From positions 23,569,739-23,633,738 of the forward strand of contig JAGTTD010000010.1 of NCBI GenBank assembly GCA_018398585.1: a stretch of DNA of 64,000 nucleotides, in the 5' to 3' direction. A program made the position numbers and the translations under genes. The notes under the pieces were generated by a model, which was not told the DNA's origin, did not search any database, and worked only from the letters and a program-made list of their open reading frames with translations. Position 1 is the first letter of the stretch. The number at the start of each line of letters is the position of its first letter. Shown one piece after another: positions 22,282-33,224 of this stretch. This stretch comes from Simmondsia chinensis (lineage: Eukaryota > Streptophyta > Magnoliopsida > Caryophyllales > Simmondsiaceae).

Positions 22282-22850
22282 TTCCCCCACTATTTTCAAA
22301 GTACAGTCATTCTCATAAACAACATCTCTAATTTAAAGGAGGCCATGTCGCGCATCAATGAGGGTGTCTATCGATTGAACCCTCAGCTAGTGATGACATG
22401 TTTACAATTAATCGGATCGAAGACGATAGACTAAGCTTTGAACCACTTAACCCTTTTGACTAACTGAACACACCACCACGCACTAGGCATTCTACTCCCC
22501 GTACATACCTTACACCTCCCAGATCGACACACATGACGCCGTGTGTCCTGTACCCTTCGCGAGTGTCAGGGCCAAACCCTTTGTCAAAAATCACCCTTTG
22601 AAGCGGCCAAACTTCACACTCACTAAGGTGGATCCCAACAGATCATGTCCTGCGACCGACATTCTATTACAAGATTATCAAAGCCGGGCCCATTAAGAGC
22701 ATACACTCATCCTTTAAATCTCTGACGCAGTACCAAGTACTTCACACACGGGATGGAAAAATTATCTTGTGCTTGCAGCCACACGGATGATAAAACTCAC
22801 TCATTGAACCCGAGACCTAGCGTCTGGCTAGGCGTCGAGTTGAGGGCCAG
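22282..22850 (-). other. C2 3' untranslated region
   Basis: Between the RNase H stop and the 3' LTR. No open frame of note. The polypurine tract is at its left edge. Confidence 0.6.
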
Positions 22851-23480
22851 TCATGGGTGACTAAAAACGACAGGTTTCAACCCCATCCCTATGCACGTTT
22901 TCAAGACCAAGTCTCTAGCAAGGCCTTTTATGAACGGATCCGCTAGATTCTGATTTGTCCTCACAAAATCTACAGTGATGAAACCTTCTCGAATCAGATG
23001 CCTCACTATACTGTGTCTCTTACCAATGTGTCGAGACTTCCCATTGTACACCTCACTGTACGCTTTAGAAAGCGTAGCTTGACTATCACAATGGATAGAG
23101 ATCGGTGAGATCGGCTTAGGCCACAAAGGTATCTCGTACAAGAGATCCTTTAACCATTCGGCTTCTTTAGCCGTGGAAGCAAGAGCTATAAACTCCGCTG
23201 CCATCGTAGAATCAGCTATACAGGTCTGTTTCTTGGAACCCCAAGAAATTGCACCTCCACCGAGTAAGAAAACCCATCCACTCATTGATGTATGATCCTC
23301 CCCATGGGAGATCCAACTGGCATCCGAGTATCCCTCCAAAGTTGGGGGATACCCCACATACGAAATACCATAATCTATGGTACTCTTCAAGTACTTCAGT
23401 ACTCTATAGATCGCTTGCCAATGTAGCTTACTTGGATTGCTAGTATATCTACTAAGCTTTCCAACAGCGGCCTAGTGCTC
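22851..23480 (-). pseudogene. C2 RNase H
   Basis: Minus strand; open from 23,390 to 22,851. Shows LEGYSDASWISHGEDHTSMS (the family's G.SDA.WA), GWVFLLGGGAISWGSKKQ, AEFIALASTAKEAEWLKDLL, then IHCDSQATLSKAYS and NGKSRHIGKRHSIVR, the complete copia RNase H order with its acidic residues. It is one frame off from the RT upstream, so a frameshift lies between about 23,400 and 23,520. The end LARDLVLKTCIGMGLKP is the usual copia C-terminus. Confidence 0.88.
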
Positions 23481-23524
23481 ATCGTGGCGTACATTAGACA
23501 CCCAATGACTCGGGCATAATCCAA

Positions 23525-24286
23525 CTAATGAACAGGCGGGCCCCTATTCGGTACCAATTTCATACTTGGGTGCATGGGTGTAAGAACCGGTGCACACGCA
23601 CCACAGTTGAACCTCTTCAACACACTCTCTACATAGTGGGACTGAGTCAAGGATATGGAATCCCCATTCCTTACAATCCTTATACCAAGGATTACCTCAG
23701 CATCACCCATGTCTTTCATAGCAAAGTTCTCAGAGAGAAACTTTTTAGTCCTCTCTACTTGCTCTAGATCCGTACCGAATATCAGCATATCATCCACATA
23801 CAAGCAAATTATGACAGCTTTGCCATTCTCAAATTTGCTATATACACATTTATCCGATTCATTTATCATGAACCTGTTGTTCAGTACAACCTCATCAAAT
23901 TTTTGATGCCACCGTTTCGGAGCTTGCTTCAGCCCATACAGAAAGCGTATGAGTTTACATAGCTTCCTCCCTTGGCCAGGTACAACAAACCCTTCAGGTT
24001 ATTTCATGTACACCTCCTCTTCCAATTCACCATTCAGAAAGGCCGTTTTCACATCCATTTGGTGAATTACAAGTTTATACATAGAAGCAAGAGCAATCAA
24101 TACTCTTATAGTCGATATCCTCGCCACGGGGGCATAAGTGTCAAAGTAGTCTAACCCATGTTTCTGGGTAAACCCTTTAGCCACCAACCGGGCCTTGAAC
24201 TTATCAATAGTCCCATCGACTTTCATCTTCTTCTTGAAGATCCATTTACACCTAATTGGCGTACTAACTTGTGGAAGATCCACCAA
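23525..24286 (-). pseudogene. C2 reverse transcriptase
   Basis: Minus strand, frame shared with the integrase. 24,286-23,999: [40 protein letters not shown], then [23 protein letters not shown] at 23,999-24,001 stands where the family has the Gln of QPEGF. The frame continues with FLYGLKQAPKRWH to the active site CLYVDDMLIFGTD at about 23,810, then DMGDAEVILGIRIVRN. A TAG at 23,525-23,527 replaces a likely Gln before LDYARVIGCLMYA. Catalytic residues are intact; stops inactivate the copy. Confidence 0.9.
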
Positions 24287-24289
24287 TAT

Positions 24290-26179
24290 CTAGGTATTAT
24301 TGCCCATGATGAAATCCATCTCATCATTAATCGCCTCTTTCCAAAAAGCGGCATCATGAGACCTCATTGCCTCATCAAACGTCATAGGGTCGGCCTCCAT
24401 GACGTGACAACGTGGTACAACAGAGACCACATCATTTCTCGATTCTTCTACCAAAAAGGTATAGAAGTCCGATCCGAAAGATTTCTGTTTCCTTACTCTC
24501 TTACTCCTTCGGAGTTCTGGAGTAGAATCAGAGGTTTGTATCCTCTCATGGTGAACATCATCATCACCATACGACACTGGTGTGTCGTTATCAACCGGTG
24601 CATAATCCCTCGGTCTAGGGATAGAAGTGAACCGATTCTCATCAAAGATGACATCTCTCAATTCTATTATCGTATTAACACCGACATAATCATTTGGCTC
24701 AATTATATAGAATCGATACGCTTTACTATGCGGTGCATACCCAACAAATATGCTATCGATGCCTCTTTCACCTAACTTTTTACGTTTAGGTTTAGGGACT
24801 CTAACTACGGCCCTACACCCCCACACTTTAAGATAACTCAACTTGGGGGGTCTACCGTTCCAGTGTTCATATGAGGTCATTTTACTTTTCTTATTTGGAG
24901 CAGAGTTCAAAATGTGACAGGCTGTTAACATAGCCTCACCCCAAAAATCATCGCTGAGATCGGAGTATGACAACATGGAATTAACCATTTCAGTAAGTGT
25001 CCGATTTTTCCTTTCAGCCACGCCATTCTGTTGTGGCGTATACGTTGCGGTAAATGCATGCGCTACACCGGTGGATTCAAAATACTTGGGCTCATAGTAC
25101 TCTCCACCACGGTCCGACCTAAGTCGTTTCAGGAAGGTTTCACAATGTAGTTCTATTTCGGCTTTATATGCTTAAAATTTTTCTAACGACTCATCTTTAT
25201 AATGAATCAGATATACATAGCAATATCTCGAACAGTCATCAATGAAAGTAATAAAATATTGTTTTCCCCCTATGGTAGGAGTACTTTTGAAGTCACACAA
25301 GTCGCTATGTATGAAATCAAGTAAATTTGTTTCTCTTTGTACCGATGGAAACGGTAACTTAGTTATTTTCATTAGCATACAAGTTTTGCATTTATCATCT
25401 ACTTTTTCAACATGTGGAATCAACATCGAAGCAGCCATTTCACGCATTTTACGATAATTCACATGTCCTAATCTATGATGCCATAAATAAGTAGAGTCAA
25501 TCAAATAAACTGAACTAGCACTTTTATTACCGATATTCAACTTAAACATAAAGTTACAATGATACCCCTTTCCGACAAACATGCCCCCCTTAGACAAAAC
25601 AACCTTGTCAGACTCGAAGACCAGTTTAAACCCGAACCTATTGAGTAGGCCACCAGACACAAGATTCTTCTTTACATCCGGAGCATAGTATACATCAGTT
25701 AGGGTAAGGATTTTCTGAGAAGTGAAAAGTAAATCAAATTTTCCCTTCCCCTTCACCGGTATACTCGCTCCATTGCCCATGAACAACACAGTTCCGTTGT
25801 TCACGGGTTCCAACTCTGTAAAGAAACCCTTGTCTTTACATACGTGTTTTGTGGCACCCGAGTCAACCCACCAAGAGTCATCACTCTCCACTAGGTTGAT
25901 CTCCGAGATCATCGCCACGAACATTTCGTTCGAATTTTTGTTGCGCTGATCCTGCCCCTTCCCCTTATTGTTCTTAAGACGGATGCAATCCCTCCTCAGG
26001 TGACCGGGCGCATGACACTCCCAACAAACCAACTTGGTTTTCTTTTCATTGCGTTTCTTGTGGAAGTGTCCGGTTCGTTTGGTCCTCTTACTCGTCTGGC
26101 CTTCTTCTGTAACATTGATTTTTTCCAATGTCACCGGTGCGGTCTTTATTGTCATCCTGTAACCTGTATCCTTCCTCAA
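24290..26179 (-). pseudogene. C2 zinc knuckle, protease and integrase
   Basis: Minus strand. Zinc knuckle CWECHAPGHLRRDC at about 26,020. Protease WWVDSGATKHVCKDKGFF at about 25,870. Pre-integrase LWHHRLGHVNYRKM at about 25,480, then CKTCMLMKITKLPFPSV. Integrase core starts HSDLCDFKSTPTIGGKQYFI with FIDDCSRYCYVYL. A TAA at 25,172-25,174 interrupts. The frame then continues with RSDRGGEYYEPKYFE and the PQQNGVAERKNRTL block (catalytic Glu context) and reaches the RT junction. A TAG at 24,290-24,292 stands where related elements have Trp (N.TW.LVDLP). Confidence 0.9.
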
Positions 26180-26348
26180 TTCTCAAATGGTTAGCCAACT
26201 CTTCGATTGACATGTCTTCCCTCTTGTGCTTGAGAGACTCAAGAAGGGGGAAGTTTTTCAATCAAAGACGAAACAACAATGGTGTCGTCCATGTTCATAT
26301 TATATTGCTTAAAATTATTCAAAATTCGTTCAATCTCATGGAATTGCT

Positions 26349-26753
26349 CTATGACCGGACGACCATCCACCATTTTATAGTATTAAACTGACTAACTAAA
26401 AATTTCTTACTTGTGGCGTCTTCTGTCATGTACTGTGCCTCGAGCGCCTCCCACAGTTCCTTAGCGGTCGGGACATTGGGATAGATGTCGAAGAGAGCGT
26501 CGGTCATCCCATTACGTATGTGCCCCCGACAAATATAGTCATAATTCTCCCACTTCAACCGGGCTCGTGACTCGGCCAATGTCTCTTCCTTCTCAGTAGC
26601 GAGAGGTGCAGGACATGGTGTATTCAGCATATACACCACATTGAGCGTCGTTATAAGGAAGTGCATCTTCCTTTGGCAATGGCGAAAATTCCCGCCATCA
26701 AAACGGTCCAATTTGACGAAATTTGAGGTCATCTCTCTCAGTGACGAAGCCAT
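26349..26753 (-). pseudogene. C2 gag, N-terminal part
   Basis: Minus strand, start ATG at 26,753-26,751, 42 bases after the LTR. MASSLREMTSNFVKLDRFDG, NFRHCQRKMHFLI, then TAKELWEALEAQYMTEDATS, the copia gag (UBN2-type) pattern with ELWEALE. A frame change around 26,350-26,200 separates it from the zinc knuckle frame. Confidence 0.85.
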
Positions 26754-26795
26754 GTCAAACCCAAGATCCCAAACGTGAAAGATAAGTCTGAAGAT

Positions 26796-27376
26796 TGTTG
26801 GAGTAAATACTTACAAAATCAAGTAAACGGGTAACTTTTCGATCTTCAGGTTTCGAGGCGTGAAGTCACTTTCCTTAAGACTTATTTCAGCGTAAGAAAT
26901 AGTCTCATGGATACAACGATAACCAAAAATATGGAGTGAAAGTATGTAAGAGGAGATATAGGAAGATGTAAGAGAATGACAGTTTTTACATATAAGAACT
27001 TGTTTTCATCATCATTCATCAACATTGATGGTGGAGTATATATAGAAAAACAAGTGAAAGAAGACGTACCAAAACCATATCCAAAAAGGGGTGCAAAACC
27101 CGGGAAGTTAATGCGCGAAACCGGGCAAAAAACTGCCCCTGTGTGTCGACACACAGTTCCGCAGTCCCGGTACCGTTGATTTGTGTGTCGACACACACCT
27201 CTGCATCCGTGTTTCTGTAAGAATGTGTGTCGACACACAACCCTGTGTGTCGACACATATCCCAATACACTTCAAAACATATCAAAACACATCAAACCTC
27301 TTAGAACACACATTTGGGACCAACTTCAAAACACTTCATTCACAAATTTCATTACATAATTTGAAATACATCACCC
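26796..27376 (-). repeat. C2 5' LTR with four palindromes
   Basis: 581 bp. Palindromes with core TGTGTCGACACA at about 27,140, 27,182 and 27,224, and a fourth TGTGTGTCGACACAT at about 27,244 that the 3' LTR lacks. In element orientation they sit about 120-240 bases into U3, upstream of the TATA-like sequence near 27,040. Confidence 0.9.
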
Positions 27377-27381
27377 GATTC

Positions 27382-28371
27382 TCTATCCAAAGTAATTGGT
27401 ATTATGTTTTGGATGCTGCATCAATAATTTTTAATGGACCACCATTGGCATTGCATGAAATTCAAATGTTTAAGGTACCCATCAAACATTTTAAAATGTC
27501 AAAGTTTGCAACATAAGTCATTAAATTTTAATCTCATGCCTAACAAAAGAAATAACTAAGGGCTTAATATACCAATATGCCATGGAAGAAGAACATGGGC
27601 AAGAGAAAACAGAACAAAGAGAGAGAGAGTTTGGACAGAGCCCAGTAGAAGTTTCCTGACCTATTAAATGTATTTGCTTCAATAATGAAATATGTGTAGG
27701 AGTTGGCTATATATACAAACAAAAAAAAGAGAACAAAAATACAGTTGGAAGCAACATATCAACTCAAACTAACCTAGCAAAACAAAAAAATGAAAATTAG
27801 TTATAGGAAAAATGTCTCCTAGAGAAAAAAATTTTCTATAATAAAGTATACTAAATATCCTGATATTCTAAAAACGCCTCGTTAAGGTGGAATATAGGTA
27901 TTTCATAGACACAACTTGAAGAGAAAAGAAATAAGATTGTAAAAGTGGCTTAGTTTAAAAGAAGTATGATAACTAATGATAAGTGGCCCCATGAAGCACC
28001 ATTAAAGTACCTAATGGAACATGATCACGAACAAAAATATAAATAAACTCAGTATGTTTGGTGCGCTTACATGAAATAAAAATCAGATGTTGTACTACAT
28101 AAAAAGGTTTTACATGATCTCTTAAAGGAATCTAGAAGTATAGTCAATCGTCTAGTTAAACTTCACATCACTTTTGACAGGACAATAAAAGGTCATACTT
28201 GAGATGAACCTCCTCAAGTGCGTGTTTGGATTCACCCCTGGAAAATTTCTTGGTTTTGTCTTTCTATATCGAGGTATTGAAATTGACCATCCAGGATCAT
28301 AACCGTATGAATATCAAGGCCCAGAAACTTGAACGCACTTCGCAGCCTTCAAGGTCTCCTTGCCTACATAA
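27382..28371 (+). pseudogene. Tat/Ogre-type gypsy RT region, duplication copy 1
   Basis: Unit sequence equivalent to 51,745-52,755. The right part (about 28,195-28,370, plus strand) still reads as the end of a Tat-lineage RT: LLKCVFGFTPGKFLGFV-like sequence, RGIEID, and SLQGLLAYI (family NPLKCAFGV.SGKFLGF, RGIEID, LRSLQGRLAYI). Left of it only fragments are visible and 27,382-28,150 is mostly unassigned. Many stops. Confidence 0.6.
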
Positions 28372-28376
28372 CACTA

Positions 28377-28843
28377 TGTTAGGTTAATGCCTCAAATTCT
28401 TAACAGGAGGCATGCAGGGAGTACCCCGATCGTTCGGGAGAAGAGATCGATCGATCGGGAAACATACGTAGAAGAACCCCGCATCCAGAGCCTCCATCGA
28501 TTGATCGGGATCCCGATTGATCGGAACCCCTTCGATCGATCGGGAGCCGAAATTACACGCGAGTATATATACGTGCCGTAGGGTTACGTATTTTGTATCC
28601 AATTCAAAGAGTGAGTGCCGCCGTCATCATATATAGAGAGAGAGAGAAGTGATTGTAATTCTTCTATTCTCAAATCAATAAAAGTCTCCATCTCCGCCCG
28701 TGGTTTTCTCCCCTCTTGATTGAAAACGGGTTTCCACGTAAATCATTATGTTATTGTTTTTCGTTCTCTTTTATCTGTATTACTTCTCATTTGTCGTAGT
28801 ATTTGATTCGAATTAAGTACTTGGGATTCTGCATTTTCTCACA
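28377..28843 (+). repeat. C3 5' LTR with GATCGATCGG motif array
   Basis: 467 bp, TGTTAGGTTAATG to TTTTCTCACA. U3 holds at least five CGATCGATCGGGA-like words between about 28,427 and 28,545, upstream of a TATA-like TATATATAC (about 28,564). An AATAAA lies at about 28,676. Confidence 0.9.
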
Positions 28844-28845
28844 AA

Positions 28846-28860
28846 TTGGTATCATAGCCC
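28846..28860 (+). other. C3 primer binding site
   Basis: TTGGTATCATAGCCC two to three bases after the 5' LTR, complementary to the initiator tRNA-Met 3' end with one mismatch to the common plant site. Confidence 0.8.
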
Positions 28861-28879
28861 TTGTGTTCGTTTTGGTACT

Positions 28880-29632
28880 ATGACGTCAGCGATTAGATCT
28901 GAAGTTGAGAAGTTTGGTGGTCAAGGGAGTTTCAGTTTGTGGCAAGTCCGCGTTAAAGGTCTCCTAATGCAAAATGGCTGGAAGAAAGCACTGGATGGAA
29001 AAGAGAAGAAGCTGGAGAGTTTATGTGAAGCAAAATGGGAGGATTTAGATGAGAAGGCACTTACAACTATTCAGATTTGTCTTATAGATGATGTGCTGAT
29101 AGAAGTCTTAGAGGTGAAAACTACTAAGGAGTTATGGGAGAAGCTGCAGGAGATGTTCTGCTTCAAATCGATCTCCAATAAACTCGCAGTCAAGCATCGA
29201 TTATTCACGTTTCGTATGTCGGAAAGTACATCTCTTAAGAATCATCTTAGCAAATTTAATTCTATAATTCAAAAATTGAAGGAATTGGATGATACCCCTA
29301 AGGACGAGGATCAGGCCATGTTGTTATTGTGTTCACTCTCAAATTCTGATGAAGGCTTTGTAGAAAACATGATATATAGTGGTAGGCCAACTATCACTGT
29401 TAATGAGGTTAAAAGAAACCTAGTAAGTAAAGAGAGAGTTGATAGAGAACTATCTAACTTTGTGAATAATCCCGTTAATGGGTTGTTTGTGAGAGGTAGG
29501 ACTGAGACTAGAGGGTCTGATGGTGGAAAGAAGCCTAGGTCTAAATTTAGACATAAGAACCTGTCATGTAACTTCTGTCACAAAAAGGGGCACATAAAGA
29601 AAAACTGTTATAAGCTTAAGGGTCCTCACTAG
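28880..29632 (+). pseudogene. C3 gag with zinc knuckle
   Basis: Starts at ATG 28,880, about 36 bases after the LTR. 250 residues: MTSAIRSEVEKFGGQGSFSL, WQVRVKGLLMQNGW, then TTKELWEKLQEMF, HLSKFNSIIQKLKEL and LLLCSLSNSDEGFVENM, the copia gag (UBN2) order, ending with the zinc knuckle CNFCHKKGHIKKNC at about residues 231-244. The gag is intact, but the frame ends at 29,630-29,632 at the fusion with the Athila fragment, so protease is lost. Confidence 0.9.
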
Positions 29633-29897
29633 GTAGACCGCCAAATTGGACAGTTTGTTGAATCATTTGTATAATAGAGGGTTTAATTTCGAAATTGTTT
29701 ACTTGTATTGGTGAACGTCGAATGCTAGAAATGCACCCCCCAACACTAGGTACAACATAATCTTTTAAGGTCCTTTCATCCTCATTTCCATCATTATTAG
29801 CCATGGTTTCAATTCTTTTTGTTTTTTTGATTAGTCGAAAAGTTCTTTCGATTTCAGGGTCAAAAGGAGTCATTTCGTTTTCAATTAAGTTTTGCAT
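29616..29897 (-). pseudogene. Athila gag N-terminus (A1)
   Basis: Minus strand from ATG 29,897: FDPEIERTFRLIKKTKR (family DPEIERT), RTLKDYVVPSV, then FEIKPSIIQMIQQTVQFGGL. Cut at the junction with C3 gag; the final codons overlap the fusion point (about 29,620-29,636). Confidence 0.85.
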
Positions 29898-32069
29898 ACA
29901 AAGTAAAAATAAACAACTAGAAAGTTAAACATAAGGATAACAATAAAAAAGAACGTTACAAAAGTATAATACAAAATTTAAACAAAGCCAACTTTTAAGG
30001 GGAAAATAGGTACTACTAAAGCTTTTGAAAAACTTATGGATAACAAGTCTAACTTTGAAAAACCTATTTAGATGATAAAATAAAATTAAAATAAAGTTTG
30101 GAATCTATCAGAAAGCCTAAAAATACAACAATATAAAATAAAAGTTAGCAAAACACAAGTTTTAAAGAAAAAAGAGGAGGGTAGTAATCCTAATATTTTT
30201 GAAAACTTAAAATGATCAAATTTAACTTTTAAAAACCTAACAAAGTGAATTTAATAGCAAAATAAAGATAAAAATAAAGACAAAATATAAGAAAAATAAC
30301 AAAATAACACAAAACTAAAAAGAATTTATCTTTACAAAAAAATTTCTTAAACTTAAATAAAATTTACAAATTATTAACAATTTTAAATTAGCACCAAAAC
30401 TAGTTGGTGTCAATATCACTCAAATAGATACAATCCCCGGCAACGGCGCCAAAAACTTAATGCAAACTTTGCGTATGCGTTAGCAAGTGCACTAGTAGTA
30501 TCAAGTAATATAGAAATGAGTAGAGTATCGCCTCACGAGGATTGTTATTGAATGAGTACCAAGATTAGTAGTTTTGATGCTATTTGAACAACCAAAAATT
30601 GAGATATTGATATGAAATAAAATAAGCTAAAAAGAAACAAAATATGTTAACTAATTTTATGAAGTTTTTATGATTTAATAATATCCAAGGCATATGATTT
30701 CACCTATTTGCATTAATACGCCTTTCTATTTTCGTTATTCAAGTTGTTATTACGTGTTGATGGTTGAAAATCCTAACTTACTAAATATTCTCTCTCGAGC
30801 AACATTTAGCATGCTCTTTTACATATTAACCCATCACTCTCATGCATGAATTTAAATAAGAAAAGAGCTTTTAAAGCTCTATTATTTTCTCTTAAAAATC
30901 ACACAAATCGGGTTAATCTCTCTCGAGCATTCGCTCAATTTTGGTGCTTATCACCTTAGCACTCATCATAAATCTCCTCTTAGACTCATTATGAATCATT
31001 ATAGGCTTTAAATGGTGATCAAGCATTTAAAAATCATAGAGAACAATGATAAACACTTCAACAACGCCATGACAAAACATTGAATATGTTGAATTAGAAA
31101 TGAGCGTATATTACAACTTAGGCTACATCGTAGCCTTGGAATAACAAAATTATTTCATGATAAACTTAATATAAGACATATTTAACACAAAATTCATGAA
31201 CTTAATCAAGAGAAGGATAGAAAAGAACTTGAAAATGCAAAATTTCAGACCAAACTTCTTCTTTTCTCCTTCTTCTTTCTTCGTATGATTTTCTACCATA
31301 TTTCTCTACTTTGTATTTGATTTTTCTAGATTGAATGATGCTAAAATACCTCCTAAGCATCCCTATTTATAGTACATGAGGTTGGAATAAAAAAAATACA
31401 AAATTTGCAAGCTAAAAGCTCATTGCACCCCACATCTGTAGCTGCTGCCAATTCTGCAAGTTTGCAACTTGCTGCTGATTTCTTCCTTTTTTTTTTCTTG
31501 CTTTTTCCGCCCAAAAATGAGCTTTGAAATCATTATTAACATGTACTTGAAGTGTGCAAAGCATCCTTGCACTTGATTTGTTCATTTTTCCGCACAAAAT
31601 TGCAAGTTGAAGTGAATTGTGCAGGCTTATTATTCATTCTCTGCACTTTGCTGTTCTTGGTTGTTTTTCTTCAGAGTTTTGAGCTTTGCACCACTTAAAT
31701 TCAGAGTTTACATCAACTTGGACATGTTAATGTATTGTTTAATCTATCCTTGCACTTGATTTGTGCATTTGGCCACCCCTTTTTGCAAGTTGAAATGAAT
31801 TGCGCATGAACTTATTGTGTTCTTGCTTTAGCCATGTAAATTGTTATGTTTTTCCCCTCTTTTTGCTTTTGTTTGGTTAATATTGCATTCACTTGTTGAT
31901 GTTGATGATAAACCTAGCAAGATTTAGCATAAAATAGGTATTTTTACAAGAAAATAGCAAAATAGTTCAAAACGAGCAAAACCGAGCAAAAGTGATAGAA
32001 GTTTAATGTAAAATGGTTAAAAATATATTAAAATGATATAAATAATTATATACTAAATTAGACTTATCA
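29633..32069 (-). mobile_element. A1: truncated Athila-type gypsy fragment inside C3
   Basis: Minus strand: LTR 30,461-32,069 (starts TGATAAGTC, ends GTTTGCA), a primer binding site GGCGCCGTTGCCGGGGAT at 30,433-30,450 (tRNA-Asp-like, the Athila/Tat type), a leader, and the first 93 codons of gag up to GGLPSEDP. The element stops there. There is no rest of gag, no pol and no second LTR. The copia frame resumes at 32,070 ([12 protein letters not shown]). A deletion thus removed the Athila 3' part and the copia protease together. Confidence 0.8.
30461..32069 (-). repeat. A1 LTR
   Basis: About 1,609 bp, AT-rich, no coding. Outer edge 32,069 (CTTATCA on plus), inner edge about 30,461 (TGCAAACTT on plus), 10 bases from the PBS. 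Confidence 0.65.
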
Positions 32070-32909
32070 AGGGTCAGTAAAGGTGCGTTGGTTGTGATGA
32101 AGGGTAGAAGGGTAGGAACCTTGTATGAGCTTGTAGGTTCTATCGTAACAGGGACAATAGCTGTTTCTATACCGTTTATGATAGATACAGAGCTCACTAA
32201 GATGTGGCACATGAGATTGGGCCATATGAGCGATAAAGAGCTGTCAGAGTTAAGTAAGAGGGCTCTGTTATGTGGTCAATCGACTGGACTAATGGATTTC
32301 TGTGAGCACTGTGTATGTGGGAAGCAGAAGAGAGTCACCTTCAAGTAGGCAGTGCATCAGACTAAAGGAACGTTGGATTATATACATTCATATTTGGGGG
32401 GATTGTCCAGAGTTGCTTCCAAAGGAGGTTCCAGGTATTTACTAATGTTAATTGATGATTTTTCAAGAAAAGTTTGGGTCTATTTTCTTAAGCAGAAAAA
32501 TGAAGTTTATAAAGTCTTCAAGAAGTGGAAGACACTGCTTGAAAAATAGACAGGGAAGCAGATGAAGAGGTTGAGGACTAATAATGGTCTTGAATTTGTT
32601 GAGGGTGATTTCCTCAAATTCTGTGAGAACCAAGGCATTGTCAGACACAGGACTTATATAGAACAGAACGGAGTGGCAAAAAGATTGAATAGGACGTTAC
32701 TGGAGAAGGCTCGGTGTATGCTTTCAAATGTAGGATTAGGGAGAGAATGGCGAGCAGTGGCAGTTAACATGGCTTGTTATTTAGTGAATCAATCTCCTCA
32801 TACATCGCTTCAGTTGAAGATTCTAGAAAAGGCATGGTCTGGTTCGCCTGTTGATTATTCTCATTTGAAAATATTTGGTTGTTCTGCTTATGCTTATGTT
32901 AATGATTGA
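32070..32909 (+). pseudogene. C3 pre-integrase and integrase remnant
   Basis: Resumes at [20 protein letters not shown], then [20 protein letters not shown] and [14 protein letters not shown] (pre-integrase H..H..C..C). A stop follows at 32,346-32,348. Integrase: TLDYIHSYLGGLSRV (family HSDLWGP; the first catalytic Asp is Tyr here), MLIDDFSRKVWVYFLKQK, a TAG at 32,547-32,549 in a position expected to be Gln (ENQTGK), then RLRTNNGLEF (family RTDNG; Asp changed to Asn) and NGVAKRLNRTLLEKARCML (family GVAERMNRT; Glu changed to Lys). All three catalytic acidic positions are altered. Confidence 0.88.
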
Positions 32910-33224
32910 AAGCTAGGGCCTGGTGCCAAGAAGTGTATCTTTCTTGGCTATATGTCAGGTGTGAAGGGATATCGTTTGGGGAATCCAAAATCTCATAAAT
33001 TTCTAACTAGTAGAGATGTTACTTTTGATGAATCTGTTCTACTACATCCGCCGCACTCGCCCTCCTTAGTTTGTGAATCAGTTCAGGCGCAGAAGCCTGA
33101 TGAAAGTTAGATACTGTCAGAAAGTTCAAATCAGCAGCAGGAAGTTAAGTTTAAGAGTATGCAGGCACCTCCAGTACAGGGTTCTGATGAGAATGAGGTA
33201 ACAGAAACAGATCAGTAGGTCGAA

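Larger units (their letters stand above)
21742..27376 (-). mobile_element. C2: Ty1/copia element, complete but with stops
   Basis: 5,635 bp, flanked by the 5-bp TSD GATTC (21,737-21,741 and 27,377-27,381). LTRs are 21,742-22,281 (3') and 26,796-27,376 (5'). Polypurine tract GTGGGGGAA (minus strand) at 22,282-22,290. Order on the minus strand: gag, zinc knuckle, protease, integrase, RT, RNase H. Protease to RT lie in one frame broken by only four stops (25,172, 24,290, 23,999, 23,525), so the copy is relatively young. The leader between LTR and gag ATG is only about 42 bases and no TGG-type primer binding site is visible. Confidence 0.92.

Noticed and set aside
21833..22318. Open frames with repeated CRHT/CVDTH residues in the C2 LTRs
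   Set aside because: The Cys/His repeats are translations of the TGTGTCGACACA palindromes, present in several frames and both strands. They do not form a zinc-finger protein.
28427..28545. CRISPR-like repeat array
   Set aside because: The words are short, unevenly spaced, without spacers of constant length, and lie in a plant LTR promoter.
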